NCBI GenBank assembly: GCA_036939975.1
Contig: JALLPB010000690.1
Span: 1-13,675, forward strand
Source of the DNA: Cyclostephanos tholiformis
Taxonomy: Eukaryota > Bacillariophyta > Thalassiosirophyceae > Thalassiosirales > Thalassiosiraceae
Direction of reading: 5' to 3'
Length of the DNA stretch: 13,675 nt
The translations under genes were made by a program, and so were the position numbers. The notes under the pieces were generated by a model. The model was not told where the DNA came from, ran no database searches, and saw only the letters and a list, made by a program, of their open reading frames with translations. Positions 1 through 9,000 of the stretch are shown here, one piece after another (within the stretch, counting starts at the first letter, position 1; the number at the start of each line of letters is the position of its first letter).

Positions 1-216
1 TAAACAAATATTTCAACCTTTGAATATGTGTCACCCCCCTGTTGAATTTGCTAGATGAGAGTGGTGTCATTGGCTTGTATTCCCTCAACTCCAATGCAGA
101 TAACTGTTATTTTGTTCTAGTATGAAAAGAACAAGGTGTCTAGCATCACCAAACCTCCAAGATCTGGATGAAAGAATGAGAAACAGAAACAAAAACTAAT
201 TTTTAATATGTCCGTG

Positions 217-816
217 TTAGTTGCCAGGAAAATCCAGAGGAGCTCCCGCTGGTGAGCTTTCCTCGTTGGCATCCCAACTGTTATAATACGAATTGTTGAC
301 GTACGAGAGGCCACGTGCCTCCCATTCCTGCAGTCAAATGTCTGTCGCTGGGAGAGGGGGGTCATAACAATGAAGAAAAATGGCATTGTGGCCACTTTCC
401 ACATTCTCCTTATCAGCATCATTGCTGTAGGAACGGTAGTGGCAAATGCCTCGGCTCACATCACCGGTCTCCCCTATGTCTCCCCTCCGCCCCTCCTATT
501 GCCGTGTCCACAATCATCGTTGTGGCCCTTCTTATCATCGTGACCCCAATCGTGATCACGACCCCTCCTATCATCGCGGCCGTCGCGGCCCCTCGAACAA
601 TCGTTCCGACTCCGCCGGCAGAGCCACGGTGAAAGCATTCATGCCACCCGGGATGAGAAAATCGGCCCCGGTCACGTCCGTTTCGAACGTCACCTGGCTA
701 CTGCTTTCGTTGGCCTCCTCCTCCTCCTCCAGCTCCTTCATTTCCTGGCGCTGACCGTCATCGGACGATGAGTCGCCCGAAAAGAATGGATCATCATCGT
801 CATTGTCGGAAGACAT
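217..816 (-). CDS. Hypothetical acidic protein, spliced, middle part unresolved
   Basis: I do not recognise this protein. The start is ATG at 816, followed by a strongly acidic, Ser/Asp/Glu-rich N-terminus (MSSDNDDDDPFFSG, then a run of five Glu) and a more ordered stretch (TDVTGADFLIPGGMNAF). This frame stays open to a TGA at 573-571. The same frame is open again at about 495-460 (RRGDIGETGD), meets a strong donor (GTGAGC at 459), and after a 132-nt intron continues from 327 to TAA at 219-217 with a convincing hydrophilic end (SYYNSWDANEESS). Between 573 and 496 the frame has several stops, while the adjacent minus-strand frame is open as Arg/Asp/Gly/His repeats. Either a second intron with weak borders or a pair of compensating frameshifts is needed there. 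The gene is divergent from the pyrophosphatase gene. It is soluble as far as visible, with no signal peptide or membrane segment. The two ends are fairly well supported, the middle is not. Confidence 0.5.
328..459 (-). other. Intron of the small acidic-protein gene
   Basis: On the minus strand a GAT|GTGAGC donor (GT at 459-458) pairs with an acceptor reading TTTGACTGCAG (ending at 328), which follows a pyrimidine stretch (CCCCCCTCTCCC). The length is 132 nt, phase 0. Removing it skips an in-frame TGA and joins two open stretches of the same frame. It is the only intron of this gene with good consensus at both ends. Confidence 0.55.
489..596. repeat. Three imperfect 36-bp tandem repeats
   Basis: Units begin at 489, 525 and 561, each with the core CC(C/T)TC(C/T)TAT followed by CRTCG-like sequence. 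The 36-bp period keeps reading frame on either strand. On the plus strand all three units read Pro-Ser-Tyr-(Cys/His)-Arg, and the Pro and Ser codons differ only at silent positions. On the minus strand one frame reads Arg-Arg-Gly or Lys-Lys-Gly followed by Asp/His/Gly-rich residues in 12-residue units. The block sits where the minus-strand gene loses its frame. Confidence 0.7.
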
Positions 817-1530
817 GATGGAGCTACATTAATAAAGGGATAAAACGTTAAAAAGCACAAATGAGTGATTAACGAATCATCCCCTACCATTATTCGTCAA
901 GGGGGAATGCTCGAAACTCACGGGGAGGGTCCAAATGAGAGTCGGGATGGGTCGCGCTGTCGGGGGCGTTAAGTGCTCGATTTTTGTAGTGCTTCGGGCG
1001 ATCTAGCGCCGGCTACGCACGTCGTATCATAGCAAATATGGTATCACCGGATAGACCGAGAATGATCCGATGGGGGATGTATTCACTTTCCCTTTAATTC
1101 TGCTCCCCCGAGGAGCTATGACGCGGCGGGCGGCGGAAGCGATTCTGTCGAATTGAATTGGGGGACTTGAAAAAAATTAAAATAACCCGTGGCCCCGGCT
1201 CTCGTGTGGCAGGGATAATACTGTGCTGGCTGTACAAAATTTATTCTTTGAACGGGAAAGAAAGTGTTAAGTATGATGTAATATGGCTAGACCTGTTTCT
1301 TCCCCAAAGAACAACATACCAGGCAGGCAGGATAAAAACAGACACACTGCACAAGAGCTGCAGCATCCGCCAACCTCCGCAGCAGCCTCAACAACTAGCA
1401 TCACCAAAAACAATATTCGCCATCCCTGAATTGAGCGCAACAATTTAAAGCATCTATCTTACTTGATTTATAAAAGGGCATTCTTACGCGGCGTTCCCAC
1501 GAGAGGGTAGTGACAAGGAGAACACGACAG
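817..1530. other. Divergent intergenic region, 714 bp
   Basis: This lies between the start codons of the minus-strand acidic-protein gene and the plus-strand pyrophosphatase gene, so it should hold both promoters and both 5' leaders. I see no conserved reading frame, tRNA or repeat. Visible points are a GC-rich patch near 1120-1140, a triple AGGC/AGG stretch near 1320-1330, and a CAG/CAA-rich leader-like stretch at about 1360-1410. The 96-residue open frame at 1158-1448 starts at a GTG, not an ATG, and resembles no protein family. Confidence 0.6.
1469..1476 (+). promoter_or_regulatory. TATA box of the pyrophosphatase gene
   Basis: The sequence TATAAAAG lies 55 bases before the ATG at 1531. 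With the usual TATA-to-start distance of about 30 bases, transcription would begin near 1500 and give a leader of about 30 bases. This agrees with the ATG at 1531 being the first one downstream. The motif is an exact consensus but has not been tested. Confidence 0.5.
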
Positions 1531-4500
1531 ATGTTAAACGAGAGAGACATGTTCACAGCGAGCGACGAAACCACAGCGATGGGAGGAGAGCTGCGATCAC
1601 GCGGATCTCGCAGCTTCAACCCCCAATCCGGCGACGATGAAAATTCTGATGCATCCTGCGGCCAGAGGAAGGGATGGCAAAGATGGAAGTCCTCACGTCT
1701 TGGCTTTTTGTGCAATCGGAGGGCGTGTTTACTCGGGATAGTGGCATGCCTGATATTGGCTGTGATGGGCATCTCAATTCCGTTGGAGGGTGTCAATATC
1801 CAAATTGTAAGTACAAGATTCAGAGTATGAACGGGGAAGATCAAATCAGCGAGCCAGGTCGGATGTCAGTGACACAGGGAGGACGATTGTTCGTTGTTTG
1901 TCGGAGGGAACGTTTCACTTTATTGTATTAGATGAAGCTATTTTTGGGTTTGTGGAGTGTGAGACCATCTTTTTGGCGGAATTGCTGCATCGGCTACTTA
2001 AACGCTGCGTTTATTTTGGTTTCTTTCTAGAGGCAAATAATAACGGCAACTTTTTTCTCAGTACGATACTGCAGCGGATGATATTTTCGAGTTGCACATA
2101 ATTGCATTGCACAAGATGCAAAAGAATGCGAATTATCTTTGTCTTTGAGGTGATATGGACACGTGTACTGTTTCGTTGGATTGGCGACGCTGCAGCATTC
2201 GCACTATTTTCAATGGAAACGAGAGATTGCCATGAGATGAAGCATGTTCTTTTTTGTGGAGCTATGGCGTGTTGAACGTTTGAAAGTTTCGCTTTGTATC
2301 GTTCTCCTATTTATCGTATCGTACTCCTCGCTAGCTCAGTATTGTACGGTACGAACGATGTGCTGTGTTGCGAAGGCCAGGCGACAGGATCGATCCACAG
2401 AGGGCCGTTCGAATCTTGAATTTTCCCCTGACGTCGATGACTCTCTCTCTTTTTTGTGACACCCAATGAGTTAATTTTTTGGGGATTTTTGTTCATAGCA
2501 CAGCACTGTTTACTCTCTATTGTATCTAAGGAGCACCATGGTGAGAGATTGGCGGTGACGGACGGTTAGTGGCCGTCGAGGGTTGGGTTGGCGACTCGGG
2601 TGACATCTCACCAGTTTTAATGCTTAGTCATTCATAGGATGTTTTTTGTCTTGGATTTTGTTTCACCTAACCATGGCTTTTTTTCACTGACAAATTCTTG
2701 ATTGTTTCTCAATATTTTTTAGACGAATGCCACGTCCCTCATTTTCTCTGCTGCCATCGTGGCTATGCTATGGGCACTTGTCCAATTTCTCATCATCGCG
2801 CGAATCCCTGTCCGTTCTGAGGGCATATCGGACTCGACCGGTCTCGTGAACGGCTCGAACGACGAAGCCACGACTCGTCGTCTCAACGAAATTTACATCG
2901 CCATTTACGAGGGTGCTGAGTCCTTCCTGCGTGCAGAGTACAAAGTTTGTGCATGGTTCTGCCTCTTCTTCAGTGTCGTCATTTTCATTTTGGTGTCGTG
3001 GGGTACCGGATGGGACTTCGCTCGTGGGTTGTTCACGACTCTCTCCTTCATTTTGGGAGCTGGAACCTCTATTCGTGAGTGCTTTTCTTGCTCTCGCTCT
3101 TCCATTTCACCCCTAACTCCTTTGTTCACAAATTTTCTGTATTGCTGTTGAATCCGCTTGAAATCAGTCTCTGGTTACCTCGGTATGAAGGTAGCCGTAT
3201 ACTCCAACGTCAGGACCACCGTTAGCGCCCAAAAATCGGGCTGGACTCTTTGCTTTAATACCGCCTTCCGGTAAGTATAGTTCTTGACCTACGATAGGAT
3301 ATATTATTTGACATCTGTCTCAACCCTTTTCTTATTTCGTTTTGACTGCGCTGCCATGACTTTTTCTTGTCCAACAGTGCCGGTGCTGTCATGGGATTCG
3401 CTCTATGTGGCCTTGGAATCTTCATGCTTTATGTCTCCCTCCTGGCCTTCCGCATTCATTACCCTGATCCTGAAGATTGGATTTACCTCACCGAGTGCTT
3501 GACGGGATACGGACTTGGTGGATCATCAATTGCCATGTTTGGCCGTGTCGGTGGAGGCATTTACACGAAGGCTGCTGATGTTGGTGCCGATCTTGTTGGA
3601 AAGGTTGAGTGATGCGAATATTGAATTTCATATTTTTTCTCGATGATTAGTCTGCCCACCTCACAAGTCCTCACTGACTCTACACACTTGTTTGCCAGGT
3701 TGTGCATGGAATTCCTGAAGATGATCCTCGCAACCCCGCCACGATTGCTGACAATGTCGGAGACAACGTGGGTGATGTTGCTGGTATGGGATCCGATCTC
3801 TTTGGATCCTTTGCCGAATCTACTTGTGCAGCGTTGGTTCTCGGATCTTCCATCGGCTTATCAGGAGGATGGGATGCCATGGTCTTTCCCGTCGTCGTCT
3901 CCGCCGTGGGAATCTTCGTTTGCTTGATCTGTTCTTTCATCGCTACTGACATAAAACCCGTCAGGTCGGAGACTGATGTAGAAAAGGCCCTTAAAATCCA
4001 ACTCATCAGTACTACCCTTCTCATGATCCCTGCTGTATACCTTGCTGCGGCAACATTCCTCCCTGGAGAATTCCAGCTCCGTGCGACTGTCGGGGTTGAG
4101 GTTCTTACTCTACACCCCTGGGAGGCCTTTACGTGTGTCATTATGGGAGCCGTTGGAGGTTTGATCATTGGCCTTATTACTGAGTACTACACCTCGCACT
4201 CCTACAAGCCTGTGCGTGAGCTTGCTGATAGTTGCAAGACTGGCGCCGCCACAAATATGATCTATGGCATTGCCCTTGGCTACAAGAGTGCTATCATCCC
4301 CGTTCTGGTGTTGGCCATCGTAGTCTACGGATCCTTTGCGCTTGCTGATATGTATGGCACGTCACTTGCAGCTATTGGATTCCTGTCCAACCTTGCAACA
4401 GGGCTTACGATTGATGTTTACGGCCCAGTGTGTGATAATGCTGGAGGTAAGTTAGTACCTCTTATCCGCTGGCTCTCCTCCAAAATTTCGAACCTCATGC

Positions 4501-5664
4501 ATTCCGTTCGATTTCCTTTAGGCATTGCCGAGATGGCTGAGCTTGATCCGTATGTTCGCGAAAAGACTGATGCCCTTGATTCTGCAGGTAATACAACTGC
4601 TGCGATTGGTAAAGGATTCGCAATTGGATCCGCTGCTCTTGTATCTCTCGCCCTCTTCGGAGCTTTCGTTACCCGCATCCGCCATTCATCCGGCGATGCA
4701 CTTTTCATGAAGTAAGTACTTTTCTCTTTACGAATACAATCTCGATGTCATTGACGAGCTGACCATACGACACTTCATCTTTACAGTGGTGTGAACATGC
4801 TGGAGCCAATTACTTTCGCCTTCCTCATCATTGGTGGAATGATTCCCTTCGCCTTCGCCGCAATGACCATGAAATCTGTTGGCACTGCTGCTATGGAGAT
4901 GGTTTTGGAGGTTCAACGCCAATTTGATGAAAAGCCTCATCTCTTGGATGCGAACCCAACTGAGCGTCCTGACTATGATGCCTGCATTGCCATCTCTACG
5001 AAGGCTTCTCTGAAGGAAATGATCCCCCCTGGAGCCTTGGTTATCTTCACACCCCTGTTGACTGGAATTTTTTTCGGTGTGTATGCCGTGTCTGGCCTCC
5101 TTGTCGGCTCCCTTGTCGCCTCTGTCCAACTTGCGATATCTATGTCCAACTCTGGTGGTGCTTGGGATAATGCCAAAAAGTATATTGAGAAAGCCAGTCC
5201 AGACTCGGATTTGAAAGGGAAAGGATCTGATGTTCACAAGGCTGCTGTTGTGGTGAGTTGAACTCTGACCTTAGTTATCCCCGTGGTATTCCGATGTGAC
5301 TCATCTCAACGCTTTCGCAATTCTTCATTACTTGTATTTTCCCAGGGCGATACCGTTGGCGATCCTTTCAAGGATACGTCTGGTCCAGCTCTCAATATCG
5401 TGATGAAGTTGATGGCTGTTTTGTCTTTGGGTGAGCACTATGATCCAAACAAAAGAATCCTAACTTCAGTCGTGAGAAAGCTCATCATTACTCTTTTTTC
5501 CATCCAACAGTCTTCGCAGATACCTTTTATGCATGCAGGGGAGGTAAGTAGTTGCTATCATTATATTTGCCTTGGTGTGATAACATTTGCAGCTCATTCT
5601 TTGAATCTCTATTTGCCATATTGCTACTTGACCATTAGGGGGGGGGATTTTTAATCTTCACTAA
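1531..5664 (+). CDS. VHP1: Vacuolar-type H+-translocating inorganic pyrophosphatase, K+-dependent (type I)
   Basis: This membrane proton pump hydrolyses pyrophosphate to move H+ into vacuoles or acidocalcisome-like organelles. Exons: 1531-1806, 2723-3074, 3168-3270, 3378-3603, 3699-4446, 4522-4711, 4787-5252, 5346-5430, 5511-5543, 5639-5664 (2505 nt, 834 aa). All junctions keep phase and nearly all use GTRAGT-like donors. Family motifs in order: GRVGGG (Arg300), DVGAD at 311-315 with Lys319, [18 protein letters not shown] at 337-345, Glu359 in the proton-path helix, DNAGG at 565-569, [10 protein letters not shown] from 591, [10 protein letters not shown], and [14 protein letters not shown] near the end. 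Residue numbers run 58 ahead of the mung bean enzyme through the core. Ala595 in GNTTAA marks the K+-dependent type. Oddities: KVE reads KVV at 319-321, and a 65-residue polar tail plus an extra hydrophobic segment (66-83) precede the usual first helix. A second possible start is at 2538. The last exon is short and begins in a G run; without it the protein would stop at 5549-5551. Confidence 0.93.
1807..2722 (+). other. Long first intron of the pyrophosphatase gene (916 nt)
   Basis: The donor is GTAAGT at 1807 and the acceptor is AATATTTTTTAG ending at 2722. It is about ten times longer than the other introns of this gene (74-107 nt). Small open frames inside it (for example 1898-2101 and 2244-2459) resemble no family. 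It contains a perfect ACACGTGT palindrome at 2159-2166, the core of a G-box/E-box, and at 2538 an ATG immediately followed by a splice donor. The extra length and these elements suggest an internal promoter and alternative first exon. Confidence 0.7.
2538..2546 (+). promoter_or_regulatory. Alternative start codon fused to a splice donor
   Basis: The sequence CACCATG|GTGAGA places an ATG in good start context directly before a donor (GT at 2541). Splicing from here to exon 2 at 2723 removes 182 nt and joins ATG to ACG in phase 0. The product would begin Met-Thr-Asn-Ala-Thr followed by the family's normal first helix, about 743 residues, without the polar tail and extra hydrophobic segment of the upstream exon. 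This would need its own transcription start inside the long intron, shortly before 2538. The sites are seen; their use is inferred. Confidence 0.45.
4447..4521 (+). other. In-phase, stop-free 75-nt intron in the pyrophosphatase gene
   Basis: The donor is GGAG|GTAAGT and the acceptor is TTTCCTTTAG|GC. Removing it restores the family motif DNAGGIAEMA across the junction. The intron is 75 nt, a multiple of three, and has no stop in the reading frame, so retention would insert exactly 25 residues just after the metal-binding Asp565/Asn566. The conserved motif shows that splicing is the normal outcome. Confidence 0.9.
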
Positions 5665-6013
5665 GCTTTAAAAGCACAATCTGTAGCTCTTTTGGTTCAA
5701 CTTACAGCGCGCTTGCCCCTGCAGTGTGATTTTGCCGACAAATGCAAATCAAACCCCATTTGAATATTTTTTATTCTAAATCAGTAGGATTTTTGATCTT
5801 AAAAACCATATTGCAAAACATTTTCTGCAAAAACAAAGCATCTAACATATATGGCTGGATCCTTGTATCGGTTGACTAAATTTGGTGTTGCTGTGCTAAT
5901 TATCCAAAGATGAATTGCAGCGTTTCCAAATTATAAGCGCGACAAAAGCTTACGGGATTTCTTATCTACGCTATATACAGGATACTAAGCGTGTTCATCG
6001 CAGCAAGTGGCCG
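5665..6013. other. Gap between convergent gene ends, 349 bp
   Basis: This is AT-rich sequence holding the 3' untranslated regions of the pyrophosphatase gene (plus strand) and the tuberin-like gene (minus strand). I see no reading frame of note, no RNA gene, no clear canonical AATAAA signal on either strand, and no repeat. Confidence 0.7.
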
Positions 6014-9000
6014 TCACAATGCCATCATCTCCGCAAGGTGGCGCTCTGTATCTCTTATCCTCCCATCACGTTCTTCGGTATTTAACACAAGCCCGAGTTT
6101 ATCTTCAATCATAGCTTGACATATTACCCCAGATTGCATGGCAAGGTTTCTAACAAAGTGGGCACCAACCTTCTTAGAAATAAGCCAACTTCCAACAAGA
6201 TGATCTAGAGCTGAGCAGATACGGTCATCCAAACCAGCTTTCAGATGAACAGATACTTTGTAGAGCGGGACGTGGATCAGCGAAATGACATAAATTGTTA
6301 TGAAACCAAATTGTCCACTGATTGCCAATCGTTCATGATCAACATCCAATGTGTCTATGTCTAACCCATACACTATATGTACGACATCGTTGCCAACATG
6401 TCTTTTTCTGTTGGTCAAGCGATCTGGCATTAAGGTGACAGTGTGAAAAAAAACCATCGAATCAACCAGCATTGGTTCGGTATATTCGGAGCTTCCTCCA
6501 TGGCAGCCAAACCAAACAAATGCAAACAATCCATCCGATAAACCTTCTGAAGTGTCCCTGTAGTTGAACCAGTAAGACTAAGCTATGAAAAACATAAGAA
6601 ACGAGCAAACAAAGTATAGTACGTACAAGCCACCAGAAAAGTATCGACATTGCCGCACAGGAACAAGCTCGCCTAACTCATTGGCAAACTCCCAAAAGTC
6701 TGTCGATGCCTGGGTTGACATGAGAAAACTATCACCGCCATTGTAATTAGTAGAATCCACCTTGGTATTACATGTGCTCTTCTTCCTGCTAAACGGACCA
6801 CCATAAAGCAATCCCACACGATGGGTCTGAAATGGAGTGACTCGGTCTAGAATGGATATCGCACGACAAAAGTTGGCGTTGGATGAGTCGGTATAGGGCT
6901 TGAGCTTTTTGTGCACAAACATATCAGGGTAAGAGGCAGGTGTGATCAGAGTGTCCGGAACTCCAAGCGCTGATTTCGAAAACCCAATTTTTTCTAGCTC
7001 ATGGATCAATCCAATGTTGACATCTTGTCGACAAGTCACATTTTTCAGCCACATATAGACACTGTCTTTTTCTTCATGTAAATATTCTGTTTCGGGAAGG
7101 AACTGTGTCATTAAGTTTCCATCGGAACGGGACCGCATCATCGAGTTTGTCATAATTGTTTTTACCACATTACTCCTTGTTTTAACAAGCAACGGAGTCA
7201 AATAATGGGACGCTTTTGATTTATCTGGCTTGATATCAGAATCTGTTTTGCCACTATGCTGTTGCAGCGATGTGCTGGTGGGGACATCGATCAAACTGTC
7301 AAAGCGAGAGATAGAAAGCTTCGCTCGAGCTAAAACATTCAAGCTCGCATCACTCTCGAGAAATTGTGATTGTGCAAACTTTTTTATGCTATGCACTGAC
7401 GTGATTTTTGATGTAGGAATATCATTCCCTTTTGCGTGATCACGATGCTGGTCATCGAAAGATAGAAAGCTAACAGGATGTTCTGTGATACCTTCGTCTT
7501 TCCATTTGACGACGCGTCTAATACGAGAACAAGGGGAGCGTAAAACGATCTCGACCCAACCACGGTAAAAAGAATCTTTTGACCCAAGGCGTAACGAAAG
7601 AATGGAATTTCCTATCTTCCAGGCTGAGCTATTTGGGTGACCGATGTCGTCCAAATCAACGGGAAACGACTCTAATGAAGCAGCTTCATGAGCAAATCTA
7701 CCATGCACCTTCGACGGTCTGTAGCAGCCTTCCCCCGGCGTATCATTTGACTTGAGTAAGCGTGCACTTATCAGGCGGTAACGAAGGAGGTCGATTAGCA
7801 ATGGTTGTGTTCGATGAGCCTGGAGAGTCCGCTTTTGAGGACCGATAGCAAAAAAAAACATGAGGCTCGCCTCGTCAGCAGTCATCGTATTGATGATCGC
7901 AACAGCGCATTGGAATGCTACAACATGCACCTCCCACTGCTCACAAATTGGTTGAAACAATATAAGAAATGCTTTACGGCGCAAAGACTCCGGGAACTCA
8001 AAAACACTTCCTGAGCAAATAAAGACCTCCCTCATTGCTTTGTATGTCCAGATAGAAAAATTGAGATTCAGTAAGATATGGTGCAATGCGCTTTCACCGC
8101 CACTGAATCAGCAAAAGCAAAACAACGACACTGCTTACCATCAATCAGCGGGATCAACACTAAACTTGTGGATTCATTTCGAAGTTTAGAAATGATATCG
8201 TTTACGAATGATACCAAAATGGTGCTGATTTCCGTGTCATAACAATTGGAGCCATTCGTTGCCCTTTCCCCAAAGGCGTGCCGTAGCGAAGACAGGATTG
8301 AGATCAGTCCACAACATGCATGCTGGACAACTTTTCGGCATCTTGACGACTTGCTCAATTGCACAAGAACTTTGCAAACTTTTCTACTTAATAATTGCGT
8401 GCTGTTCTCTTCGTCGCCAATTCGAGATACTATTAGATGGCCAAGAACACCAGCAAAGTCTGACACTGCCTGACTTCGTGACACGAGTTCATTTTCTGCG
8501 TCACTGTCACATCTATCAGATGGAGGATCAATATTTAGCCAAAGCAAATCATCCATCTCAGGAAATGCCATGCCGTGAGACAGAAATAGAGATAAGACAG
8601 AATAACACATAGCACAAAGGATTGATGGAAGTCTTGCAATACTTGTCGGAGTAATTGTCCTATCAAAAATACGATAACTCCCATTATCGTGATGAGAAGA
8701 GAAACTTTTGGACACAGAGCAGAGAACAAGTTTTATTACAGCAGCAATAGGTTCACAGTCAACAATTGTACCTTGTTTTCCATTCACGATCAGAGTGCTG
8801 TGTCGAAGAGAACCCTTTCTTCTTGTTTGCTTGCCGCTACTTTCCGGCATTTGGCTGTCACCTTTTTCACCTGCATGGTATTGTTTAATATAAACAAAGG
8901 GCGCTATGTCTCCATGATCAGAAGTATTGAAAACATTTTCTTCTGAGACTATTGGTAAAGTTTCGTCGAGGGCCATATTTCTGGGACTGATGTCGTGCAA

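Noticed and set aside
117..422. Minus-strand open frame of 101 codons starting MMLIRRMWK
   Set aside because: It runs in a different frame from the convincing C-terminal exon at 327-217 and starts inside the well-marked intron 459-328.
315..632. Plus-strand frame of 105 codons, hydrophobic over the 36-bp repeats
   Set aside because: It starts at a GTG, and the hydrophobic residues are a by-product of the repeat read in a third frame. There is no signal peptide or family resemblance.
1158..1448. Plus-strand frame of 96 codons in the divergent intergenic region
   Set aside because: No ATG start, no family resemblance, and it ends in the probable promoter of the next gene. Treated as chance.
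1510..1530. Extension of pyrophosphatase exon 1 to a GTG at 1510
   Set aside because: Eukaryotic starts are almost always ATG. The first in-frame ATG after the stop at 1471 is at 1531.
2159..2166. ACACGTGT palindrome in the long intron as a regulatory site
   Set aside because: An eight-base palindrome is expected by chance at low frequency and has no supporting neighbours; noted only as part of the intron description.
3702..4715. Uninterrupted 337-codon frame read as a single exon
   Set aside because: It reads through the intron 4447-4521; removing that intron restores the conserved DNAGGIAEMA motif, and the last codons run into the donor at 4712.
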